NCBI GenBank assembly: GCA_964394845.1
Contig: CAYMZB010000028.1
Location: 1 to 16,180 of the forward strand
Length of the DNA stretch: 16,180 nt
Source: CAYMZB01 sp964394845
Lineage (GTDB): Bacteria > Patescibacteriota > Microgenomatia > Daviesbacterales > UBA10151
Reading direction: 5' to 3'
Made by a program: the position numbers and the translations under genes. Below, piece by piece: positions 1 through 7,600 of this stretch. Positions within the stretch are counted from its first letter, which is position 1. Every line of letters begins with the position of its first letter. The notes beneath the pieces were generated by a model that had not been told where the DNA came from, ran no database searches, and saw nothing but the letters and a program-made list of their open reading frames with translations.

Positions 1-345
1 AGGCATTGGACCGTCCGGCGCAGAAACTACCAAAATTGCCCCGTCAGTTTGGGCAGCACCGGTGATCATGTTTTTAATATAGTCAGCGTGTCCGGGCATG
101 TCGATGTGAGCATAGTGTCTTTTCTCTGTTTCATATTCCTGATGTGAGATATTAATGGTAATTCCGCGGGCTTTTTCTTCCGGAGCATTATCAATCTGAT
201 CAACTGACCTTTTTTCTGCCAAACCTTTAGCAGCCAATACATTAGTTATTGCTGCAGTCAAAGTAGTCTTGCCATGGTCAACATGACCCATGGTTCCAAT
301 ATTTACATGTGGTTTACTTCTATCAAATTTTTTCTGTTCAGCCAT
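1..345 (-). CDS. tuf: Elongation factor Tu, N-terminal part (cut by left window edge)
   Basis: EF-Tu is the GTPase that delivers aminoacyl-tRNA to the ribosomal A site. The window holds the first 115 codons. The protein starts MAEQKKFDRSKPHVNIGT and continues into the G1 loop GHVDHGKT (residues 20-27), the switch I segment with PEEKARGITI (about 55-64) and the G3 motif DMPGHADYIKNM (82-93). It leaves the window at SAPDGPMP. E. coli has DCPGH where this protein has DMPGH. The start is fixed by homology. No Shine-Dalgarno precedes the ATG. Instead a promoter-like -10 (TGG-TAAAAT) ends 9 nt before it, so a leaderless transcript is likely. It is the last recognisable gene of the rpoBC-str cluster, separated from fusA by a transporter gene. 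The identification is certain; the leaderless reading is inference. Confidence 0.97.
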   Translation of the reverse strand, partial: MAEQKKFDRSKPHVNIGTMGHVDHGKTTLTAAITNVLAAKGLAEKRSVDQIDNAPEEKARGITINISHQEYETEKRHYAHIDMPGHADYIKNMITGAAQTDGAILVVSAPDGPMP

Positions 346-354
346 ATTTTTATT

Positions 355-384
355 ATTTTACCATTGTCATTCTGGCTTTGTCCA
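355..384 (-). promoter_or_regulatory. Candidate tuf promoter (extended -10, leaderless)
   Basis: On the minus strand the -35 is TGGACA (384-379), which matches TTGACA at 5 of 6 bases. An 18-nt spacer leads to an extended -10, TGG-TAAAAT (363-355), with 5 of 6 bases matching. The -10 ends 9 nt before the tuf ATG (345-343), which would place transcription start within about 0-3 nt of the start codon. The -35 overlaps the inverted repeat at 369-388. The match is read from sequence; activity is inferred. Confidence 0.55.
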
Positions 385-388
385 GAAT
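369..388. repeat. Short perfect inverted repeat overlapping tuf -35 (REP-like)
   Basis: ATTCTGG (369-375) and CCAGAAT (382-388) form a perfect 7-bp inverted repeat around a 6-nt centre. Read on the plus strand it is preceded by GTC, giving a GTCATTCTGG...CCAGAATC layout that resembles the common bacterial REP-type palindromes (GTCATTC...GAATC). It overlaps the tuf promoter spacer and -35, so it could also serve as an operator. Only one copy is visible in this window. Confidence 0.5.
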
Positions 389-404
389 CAACTTAGCAAT
401 GAAA

Positions 405-452
405 TACCAGCCTTTTATTTTAGCTGGTAAATATACATATACCGTATTTACC
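405..452 (-). promoter_or_regulatory. Two competing hairpins between the NiCoT gene and tuf
   Basis: Two perfect inverted repeats share bases. GGTAAATA (426-433) pairs with TATTTACC (445-452) across an 11-nt loop. TACCAGC (405-411) pairs with GCTGGTA (423-429), also across 11 nt. Bases 426-429 belong to both stems, so an mRNA reading through from fusA could form only one at a time. No U-tract of terminator quality follows either stem. Attenuation, a weak terminator or an RNA-processing site are all possible. Confidence 0.4.
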
Positions 453-468
453 CAATAAATACAATAGT

Positions 469-1182
469 CTAGTTAGCAGACAAAAGAATAGTACCTACTA
501 TTAAACTCATTACTCCTGCCAAAACTCCTAAAGTCAAATAGATTTTAGAATTTTTCTTGGCATGAATAAATCCTAATAACGACAATATAACTACTATTGA
601 GTTTGCAATCAGAAGTCCTAGTACAAATATTAGAAGCAAGATACTACCCTTTAAACCTCCTCCAACACCAACAGCAGTTACAAATAGAAGAATTTGAGTC
701 GGTGTTTCTGCTCCAATTCCATGAATTGTTCCTACTAAATAAGCAGTTTTAACTCCAAAGCTTTGTGGATATTGTAAGCTATGATGTTCATGTTTACCCG
801 GTAAATAATTATAAATCCTGCTTAATCCTTTAAAGATTAACATCCACCTGCTTACAAACCTAAACTTTTCCTTCTTGAGGATTATTGATAAAAGCATCCA
901 AAGCCCTAAAATAATTAAAGTTAACCCTACGACAGGCCCCATTACATTATCTACCCAGCTAGGTAAACTTACCCCTAATGCAATTGCCAAAAGCCCCAAG
1001 CAAATTACCACTACAGCATGAGCAATAGCATAAACAAAACCATATAAAATAGCACTTTTATTATCCTTTGCTTGAGCAATAATATCGGAAATAGCGGCAA
1101 TATGATCCCAATCTATGCCATGACGGAATCCGAGTATTAGAATCGATAAAACCAGCAAAGGCGAAGATAGGTTATCTGCCAT
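469..1182 (-). CDS. NiCoT-type (nickel/cobalt) transporter-like membrane protein
   Basis: This is a 237-residue polytopic membrane protein with about six to seven hydrophobic segments. Residues 20-31 read RHGIDWDHIAAI, the NiCoT signature (family form RHAxDADHI), whose His and Asp residues are the metal-selectivity site in HoxN/NixA-type permeases. A second family motif is HGIGAETPTQILLF (154-167), and YAIAHAVVV (51-59) matches the usual FxxGHS segment with changes. A His-rich cytoplasmic-type loop HEHH (131-134) lies mid-protein. The nearest family is the short 'high-affinity nickel transporter' type with HGIGAETPTQ; nickel or cobalt as substrate is inferred from the family. It starts 18 nt after the fusA stop with no clear Shine-Dalgarno, so it is probably co-transcribed. 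A permease is not part of the usual str operon. The stop is TAG. Confidence 0.85.
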   Translation of the reverse strand: MADNLSSPLLVLSILILGFRHGIDWDHIAAISDIIAQAKDNKSAILYGFVYAIAHAVVVICLGLLAIALGVSLPSWVDNVMGPVVGLTLIILGLWMLLSIILKKEKFRFVSRWMLIFKGLSRIYNYLPGKHEHHSLQYPQSFGVKTAYLVGTIHGIGAETPTQILLFVTAVGVGGGLKGSILLLIFVLGLLIANSIVVILSLLGFIHAKKNSKIYLTLGVLAGVMSLIVGTILLSAN

Positions 1183-1200
1183 AAGTTTGAAGTAGTAAAG

Positions 1201-3342
1201 TTAATGTTCTACCCGGCCGGTAAAACCAGAGGTCTCAATAATTTTTTGAGTAATATTACTTGGAACTGGCTCGTAGTGATCTGCTTCCATATAATATGTT
1301 GAACGACCTTGAGACATGCTCCTTATGGCAGTTGCGTATCCATGCATTTCAGCAAGAGGGACTAAAGCAATAATAACTCTGGCATTACCTTTAGTTTCAG
1401 ATGATAAAATCTGAGCCCTTTTTGAAGATAAGTCACCTATAATTTCACCCAAAAATTCTTCCGGGGCAGTAACTTCCACCTTCATAATAGGCTCAAGTAA
1501 AATCATGTCAGCTTTTTTCGCTGCTTCTGATAATCCCAAAGAAGCTGCAATCTTAAATGCCACCTCAGATGAATCAACATCATGAAATGATCCATCAAAA
1601 ACTGTTACTTTAATATCTGTCACCGGATATCCAGCCAAAATCCCGGTATCTTCTTTTTCAATAACTCCTTTTTCAATTGGCGCAATAAACTCTTTTGGGA
1701 TAGCTCCGCCAACAATCTCAGAAACAAACTCCCTACCAGTTCCACGAGGCAAGGGTTCAATCCTAAGTAAACAATGCCCATACTGTCCTCGGCCGCCTGT
1801 TTGTCTGATATATTTACCTTCTCCTTCTGCTTGCTTATTAATAGTTTCTTTGTAAGCTACTTGCGGTTGACCGACATTAGCTTCTACCTTAAATTCCCTT
1901 TTCATCCTATCTACCAATACTTCAAGCTGCAGCTCACCCATTCCGGCAATGATTGTTTGACCGGTTTCAGCATCAGATTTAACTCTAAAAGTAGGGTCTT
2001 CCTCAGCCAATCTTTGAAGCGACAAACCCAATTTTTCCTGGTCGGATTTAGTTTTAGGTTCAATAGCCAGAGAAATAACCGGCTCAGGAAAAGAAATAGA
2101 TTCTAAAATAATTGGTGCGCTATCATCACAAATAGTATCCCCAGTGATAGTGTCTTTTAATCCGACTGCTGCTACAATTTCTCCGGCATAGCTTTCCTCA
2201 ATTTCTTCCCTATCATTAGCATGCATCAGCAAAAGCCGACCAATTCTTTCTTTAATCTTTTTTGTAGAGTTATAGGCATATACACCACTTTTTAGTGTTC
2301 CGGAGTAAATTCTAATATAAGTTAACTTTCCAACATGAGGATCTACTTGAACTTTAAAAGCTAATGCAGACAAAGGAGCTTCTGGGGTAGTTTTTCTCTC
2401 AAGTTGCTCTTCTAAATTAGCCGGATTTTGACCGAATACTGCTCCGATATCCTGAGGAGAAGGTAAATACTCAACAACACCGTCAAGCATAAACTGAACA
2501 CCTTTATTTCGGAGAGAAGACCCAACCATAACTGGCACGATTTTATTTTCAATTACTGCTTTTCTTAAAACTCTTTTAAGCTCCGGAACGCTAATTTCCT
2601 CCCCGCCTAAATATTTTTCCATTAATACGTCATCTGTACCAGAGATTTCCTCAACCAGTTTTTCCCGGTGTTTTTCCACCTCTGAAACCATATCAGCAGG
2701 AATTTCCACTTCAATGAATTTAGCGCCTGTTTCATCACCTTCCCAGATAAATGCTTTTTTAGTTAATAGATCAACTACTCCTTTAAAATCATTTTCTTTG
2801 CCTATAGGAAGATTACAAGCAAGGGCATTAGCGCCTAATCTATCTCTGGCAGATTGAATTGTGCCTAAAAAGTCTGCACCAACTACATCCATTTTATTAG
2901 CAAAAGCAATCAAGGGGACCTGGTATTTATTAGCCTGTCTCCAGACAGTTTCTGTTTGAGACTGCACTCCGGATGCAGAATCCAAAACTATTACTCCGCC
3001 ATCTAGAACCCGCAAAGACCTTTCTACTTCAGCTGTAAAATCAACATGTCCAGGAGTATCAATTAAATTAATTCTTATTTCCATATCCTGATACGGTCCG
3101 CTTTTAGGAGTCCAAAAAGTAGTGACAGCAGCGGAAACAATGGTAATTCCACGTTCTTTCTCCTGATCCATCCAATCAGTGACTGTAGTGCCTTCATCAA
3201 TGTTACCAATTTTATAAGTTCTACCTGTATAGAAAAGTATTCGCTCAGTTGTAGTAGTTTTCCCGGCATCAATGTGGGCAATAATACCAATATTTCTAAT
3301 TCTATCCAGGGGGAAATCACGCTTAGTCTTTTGAACTGCCAT
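1201..3342 (-). CDS. fusA: Elongation factor G
   Basis: EF-G is the ribosomal translocase GTPase. The 713 residues are full length for the family. The G domain shows the P-loop AHIDAGKTT (22-30), switch I with DWMDQEKERGITI (56-68), DTPGH (95-99) and NKMD (149-152). Domain IV carries the loop GSFHDVDSSEVAF, the tip that enters the decoding centre. The C-terminus ends SGFTGRVEH. The ATG lies 1 nt after the stop of the upstream GreA-like gene. An AAAGGA Shine-Dalgarno sits inside the last codons of that gene, so the two are probably translationally coupled. A metal-transporter gene follows 18 nt downstream. The sequence appears intact and canonical. Confidence 0.98.
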   Translation of the reverse strand: MAVQKTKRDFPLDRIRNIGIIAHIDAGKTTTTERILFYTGRTYKIGNIDEGTTVTDWMDQEKERGITIVSAAVTTFWTPKSGPYQDMEIRINLIDTPGHVDFTAEVERSLRVLDGGVIVLDSASGVQSQTETVWRQANKYQVPLIAFANKMDVVGADFLGTIQSARDRLGANALACNLPIGKENDFKGVVDLLTKKAFIWEGDETGAKFIEVEIPADMVSEVEKHREKLVEEISGTDDVLMEKYLGGEEISVPELKRVLRKAVIENKIVPVMVGSSLRNKGVQFMLDGVVEYLPSPQDIGAVFGQNPANLEEQLERKTTPEAPLSALAFKVQVDPHVGKLTYIRIYSGTLKSGVYAYNSTKKIKERIGRLLLMHANDREEIEESYAGEIVAAVGLKDTITGDTICDDSAPIILESISFPEPVISLAIEPKTKSDQEKLGLSLQRLAEEDPTFRVKSDAETGQTIIAGMGELQLEVLVDRMKREFKVEANVGQPQVAYKETINKQAEGEGKYIRQTGGRGQYGHCLLRIEPLPRGTGREFVSEIVGGAIPKEFIAPIEKGVIEKEDTGILAGYPVTDIKVTVFDGSFHDVDSSEVAFKIAASLGLSEAAKKADMILLEPIMKVEVTAPEEFLGEIIGDLSSKRAQILSSETKGNARVIIALVPLAEMHGYATAIRSMSQGRSTYYMEADHYEPVPSNITQKIIETSGFTGRVEH

Positions 3343-3343
3343 G

Positions 3344-3565
3344 TTATCCTTTCTTCAAGTCAGCAATAATCTTTTTAACTTGTTCTATTTGAACCCTAAA
3401 AGTTTCAGCGTCTTCTATAGCCATAGTATAGGCAGCATTTTCCGATAAATCACCTTCCTGAGCAGCTACACCTTTTTTGTGTTGAACCGCCACAAGTTGA
3501 TCTTCAAGCTTTTTGAGGTTTTCTTTCCACATTTTCAATTTTTCTTCTCTTAGCTTATTATCCAT
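3344..3565 (-). CDS. GreA-like coiled-coil-only protein
   Basis: This 73-residue protein matches only the N-terminal domain of GreA/GreB transcript-cleavage factors. Helix 1 is residues about 4-35, the turn is EGDLSENAAY (37-46) and helix 2 is about 47-72. The acidic tip residues known from E. coli GreA (D41, E44 in GDLKENAEY) are present as D39 and E42, so the Mg-binding finger that reaches through the polymerase secondary channel looks preserved. The C-terminal FKBP-like domain that docks full-length GreA on the beta-prime rim helices is missing altogether, and the gene ends cleanly in TAA 1 nt before fusA. It could be an RNAP-binding regulator, an anti-pausing factor, or an inhibitor that occupies the channel. 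The family link is strong; the function is inference. The only Shine-Dalgarno (GGGAGG) is 12 nt upstream, in a hairpin. Confidence 0.8.
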   Translation of the reverse strand: MDNKLREEKLKMWKENLKKLEDQLVAVQHKKGVAAQEGDLSENAAYTMAIEDAETFRVQIEQVKKIIADLKKG

Positions 3566-3571
3566 AGGTTT

Positions 3572-3596
3572 AAAAAACCTCCCTCATATTGGGAGG
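3572..3596 (-). terminator. Intrinsic terminator/attenuator hairpin overlapping a Shine-Dalgarno
   Basis: On the minus strand CCTCCC (3596-3591), a 7-nt loop and GGGAGG (3583-3578) form a perfect GC-rich stem followed at once by six T (3577-3572). This is the classical layout of a rho-independent terminator after rpsG. The 3' arm GGGAGG is also the only Shine-Dalgarno-like sequence before the GreA-like ATG, so the stem would both stop transcription and hide the ribosome site. fusA lies beyond it, so termination must be partial or bypassed by the promoter at 3607-3635. Confidence 0.65.
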
Positions 3597-3606
3597 CCAT
3601 AAGTAG

Positions 3607-3635
3607 ATATTAATTAATCTGATCCTAAAAGTCAA
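3607..3635 (-). promoter_or_regulatory. Candidate promoter for the GreA-like/fusA segment
   Basis: The minus strand carries TTGACT (3635-3630), a 17-nt spacer and TAATAT (3612-3607). Five of six -35 bases and four of six -10 bases match sigma-70. Transcription would start near 3600, just before the hairpin at 3596-3578. It lies entirely in the 78-nt gap after rpsG. Confidence 0.45.
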
Positions 3636-3643
3636 ATAGAAAT

Positions 3644-4120
3644 TTACCAGCGGAAATGAGAAAATGCACGATTGGCTTGGGCTGTTTTTTGAGTATCATC
3701 GCGTTTTTTAACTGCAAGACCTGTGTTACTCGCAGCATCCATCAGTTCTGCTGCTAGTTTTTTACCAAAACTTCTATATTCTTTATTTGATTTAGATTTA
3801 GCTCCAGTCAAAATCCATCTAATTGCCAAGGCCTCTTTCCGGTCTCCCCGGACTTCAACAGGCACTTGATAGGAAGCTCCTCCTACTCTTCTTGGCCTTA
3901 CTTCCATTTTTGGAGAAACATTTTGAATAGCTTTTTCAAAAACAGTAACCGGTTCTTGCTTTGTTTCCTCTTTTATAACTTCTAATGCTTCATAAACTTG
4001 GGCTTGAGCAGTAGATTTTTTGCCATCCATCATGACTTTATTTATAAATCTATTTACTAACCTTGATCCATATACTGGATCTGGAGTTAATAATTTTCTT
4101 GGCGCTTTTTTGCTTCTCAT
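3644..4120 (-). CDS. rpsG: 30S ribosomal protein S7
   Basis: S7 nucleates assembly of the 30S head and binds the 3' domain of 16S rRNA. The 158 residues show the family's MRSKKAPRK start, NRFINKVMMDGKKSTA, the motif PRRVGGASYQVPVEV (about 76-90), the RWI segment, and the C-terminal helix ending AFSHFRW. The length is normal. An AAGGGA Shine-Dalgarno lies about 5 nt before the ATG, inside the 9-nt gap after rpsL. A 78-nt gap with a promoter candidate and a terminator-like hairpin follows, an unusual break between rpsG and fusA. Confidence 0.97.
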   Translation of the reverse strand: MRSKKAPRKLLTPDPVYGSRLVNRFINKVMMDGKKSTAQAQVYEALEVIKEETKQEPVTVFEKAIQNVSPKMEVRPRRVGGASYQVPVEVRGDRKEALAIRWILTGAKSKSNKEYRSFGKKLAAELMDAASNTGLAVKKRDDTQKTAQANRAFSHFRW

Positions 4121-4129
4121 ATTTTTCCC

Positions 4130-4600
4130 TTAAGCTGGTGCAGGAGGTGCAGAAGCAGGTGCAGGTGCTGCTGCCTTTTTCGGTGCAGGACCCTCTCCAG
4201 CCTTTGTACCATATATACTTCTTGCTTGTTTTCTGCCTATAACTCCTGCTAAATCAAGCTTGCCTCTGACTAAATGGTATTTTACTCCTGGCAGATCCTT
4301 AACCCTACCGCCTCTCACTAAAACTATTCCGTGCTCTGCTAAACTATGTCCCTCTCCTTGAATATATGCTGTTACTTCAGTTCTGTTTGACAATCTAACT
4401 CTCGCAACTTTTCTAAGAGCTGAATTTGGTTTTTTTGGAGTCATGGTTTTAACTAAAATTACCACTCCCCTTTTTTGAGGACTATAGTTTTCTGTGTAAC
4501 GCCTATCTTTAGCATTAAAGCCACGGCGCAGCGCTGTTGCTTTAATCTTTTTAACAATCTTTTTTCGACCTTTTCTAACTAATTGATTAATTGTTGGCAT
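4130..4600 (-). CDS. rpsL: 30S ribosomal protein S12 with Ala/Pro-rich C-terminal tail
   Basis: S12 sits at the decoding centre and affects accuracy and streptomycin response. It starts MPTINQLVRKGRK and carries a Bacillus-type N-terminal insert before SPQKRG. TPKKPNSALRK holds the lysines that are mutated in streptomycin-resistant strains of other bacteria. GGRVKDLPGV, whose Asp is the RimO methylthiolation site in other bacteria, is also present. After the usual end (ARSIYGTKAGEG) there is an extra tail of about 20 residues rich in Ala and Pro, encoded by GCACCT-like hexamers, making 156 residues against about 124-138 usually. The ATG is 8 nt after the rpoC stop; GAGG lies 13 nt upstream, a weak site. 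Confidence 0.97.
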   Translation of the reverse strand: MPTINQLVRKGRKKIVKKIKATALRRGFNAKDRRYTENYSPQKRGVVILVKTMTPKKPNSALRKVARVRLSNRTEVTAYIQGEGHSLAEHGIVLVRGGRVKDLPGVKYHLVRGKLDLAGVIGRKQARSIYGTKAGEGPAPKKAAAPAPASAPPAPA

Positions 4601-4608
4601 GGTCTAAC

Positions 4609-7600
4609 TTATACCTCTATCTTTATTCTATCTACACTAGTTGGTATAAGCCGGCCAATTATAACATTTTCCTTAAGACCAACTAATCTATCAACCTTAC
4701 CAGACATTGCCGCATCAGACAAAACAGAGGTTGTTTCCTGGAAGGATGCAGCAGATAAAAAGCTTTCAGTCTGCAATGATGCTCTGGTAATTCCTAATAC
4801 TATTACTTCTGCTGTTGATGGTTCTCCTCCTCCAGCTAACACTCTTCTATTTTCATCCTCAAATCGGAGTTTATCAATAATCTCACCTGGCAAAAGATTT
4901 GTGTCACCTTGTGATTCAACTCTAACTTTATCAGACATTTTTCTGACAATTACCTCAAAATGTTTTTCATTAATAGGCACACCCTGAGATTCGTAAACAG
5001 AACGGACTTCATCAACAATATATCTCTGAGCGACTCTCAAACCCTGAATCCGTAAAGTTTCTTTTACATCAATATGACCTGTTGCTAAAATAGTTCCTGC
5101 ATCAATAAGCTGTCCTTCTTCAACTAAAATAGTTGAAGTTACAGGAATAATATATTCTCTTTCTTCGTGGGGTTTTTGAGTTGTTCTAACTCTGACTCTC
5201 ATTCCTAATTCTGCCTCAACTATAGAAACTTTTCCGGCAATTTCTGACATTGGGGAAACAATTTTAGGAGTCCTTGCCTCAAATAGCTCCTCAACTCTTG
5301 GCAACCCTTGAGTAATATCCAGACCAACAATACCTCCAGTATGGAAAGTACGCATGGTTAACTGAGTTCCTGGCTCACCAATTGCTTGTGCAGCCACTAC
5401 TCCCACAGGAGTTCCAAGATTGACAAGCTGTCTTGTTGTTAAATCAAACCCATAACAGAAAGCACAAATTCCATATTTTGCTTCACAGGTCAAAGGAGAT
5501 CTGGCTAAAACTTTAGATACTAGAGCTTTAAGAAGCTGTTGAACAGTTTCTTCTATAAAGAAAGTTCCTAGTTTAACTAATACTTTACGACTACCTGGCT
5601 CTTTAATATCTTCCTGAGCTTTCCTGCCTAAAAGCTTTTCTCTGGCATGATTGAAATTACTTCCCAAAATATCAAATTCTAAGCCTGCTTTTGTCCCACA
5701 ATCTTCTATTCTAACAATTGCATCATGGGCAACATCAACCAACCTTCTGGTTAAATACCCGGCATCTGCTGTTTTCAAAGCTTTATCTGCAACACCTTTT
5801 CTAGCTCCTCTTGCTGAAGTAAAGTATTCAAAAACAGATAATCCCTGTCTATAGTTTGATTTAGTTGGCAGCTCAACAATCTTTCCTGTAGGATCTGTTG
5901 ATAAACCTCTCATAGCAGAAAGCTGTTTTGCCTGATCTTTAGAACCTCTTGCTCCTGCCTCTACCATCATCCTAATTGGATTATTCTCTCCAAGGTGATC
6001 CCAAGTCGCTTTTGCTAAATCTTCAGTAGTTTTGATCCAAACCATCTGCGACAATTGTGATTTTTCTTGTGGAGTAATTAACCCTTTAGCAACATTTCCT
6101 TCAATCTCTTTAATCTCTACTTCTGCGCCGTCTAGATATTTTTGTTTGTCTGGTACGATCTTCGCGTCAAAGATAGAAATGGATACGCCGGCAATAGTTG
6201 CTCCCCAGAAACCAATAGTTTTGATGTTATCAATAAGGTCTGCTACAGCATCTTTATCTAAAGTCTCTGTAGACTTTAAGATTATGTCACGGATAGTTAT
6301 TCCTTTAATAACTGTATTTAGAAATCTCATGTGAGCTGGAAGCACTTGATTGAATAAAATCCTTCCAACTGATGTTTCAATTATTTCTTTGTTAATTCTA
6401 ACTTGAATTTTTTGCTGAATTGTAATTTTTCCTATTCGGTAGGCACGGATTGCATCTTCTTCGCTTATTGAGAATTTAACTTTTGAAGGAGCTTTTCCGA
6501 CATCTTCAGGCTTTGGCTGCTCAAACATAGTGATGTAGTAACAACCTAAAGCCATTTCTCTATTTGGTACGGTTATTGGCTGAGCATTAGCAGGGCCAAA
6601 GATATTTTCTTTTGCTAACATTAAATCCTTTGCCTCTTCTTGAGATTTTGTAGAAAGCGGTACATGAATTGCCATTTGATCCCCATCAAAGTCAGCATTA
6701 AATCCGGCACAAACACAAGGATGTATTTGAATTGCATGTCCATCAACTAAAGTTGGGAAAAATGCCTGAATACCTAACCTGTGCAGAGTCGGTGCTCGGT
6801 TAATTAAAATTGGATGACCTTCAAGAATTTCTTCCAAAATATCCCAAACATCAGCAGATCTCGTTTCCAAAACATTTTTAGCACCTTTAACATTTGAGGC
6901 TAACCCTCTTACGATCATTTCTCTTAAAACAAAAGGCTTAAACATCTCTAGAGCCATTTCTTTTGGAAGACCTACCTGATTAAGTCTTAATTTTGGTCCA
7001 ACTACAATTACAGACCTGCCTGAATAATCAACACGTTTACCTAATAGGTTTTGTCTAAATCTACCTTGTTTTCCTCTCAACATATCAGAAAGAGATCTCA
7101 AGATATGTGTTGTAACCGGCCCGCCTCTTCTTGAGGTTCTGGATGATGAATCAATAAGTGAATCAACAGCCTCTTGCAGCATTCTTTTTTCATTTCGCAA
7201 AATTATCTCAGGAGCACCTAAATTTATTAATCTGTTTAAACGATTATTTCGGTTTATAACTCTTCGATATAAATCATTTAGATCGGAAGTTGCAAAACGT
7301 CCCCCCGGAAGCTGCACCATTGGACGAAGATCCGGGGGTAAAACCGGTAATACTCGTAATACTAACCACTGAGGTGAAATAGTCGCAGAACGCATTCCTT
7401 CGACTACTCGAAGCCTTTTAGTTGCTTTAATATGCTTTTGACCTGTAGATTTTCTGACTTCTTCACGCAAATTTGCGGCGAGCTTATCCAAATCTAATTT
7501 CTGTAAAACCTCCAAAAGAGCTTCTGCTCCCATACCTAAGGTGACAAAGTCTGACACACCATATTCTGATAGTTTGTAATATTCTTCTTCAGATAATAAT

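Noticed and set aside
1183..1200. A separate promoter directly before the permease gene
   Set aside because: The 18-nt gap and preceding fusA codons hold no convincing -10 or -35; readthrough from fusA is simpler.
1774..2106. Plus-strand open frame of 110 codons inside fusA
   Set aside because: It lies wholly inside a well-conserved EF-G gene on the other strand and its translation resembles no family.
4583..4987. Plus-strand open frame of 134 codons over the rpoC 3' end
   Set aside because: It is antisense to conserved RpoC C-terminal sequence with no Shine-Dalgarno or recognisable protein.
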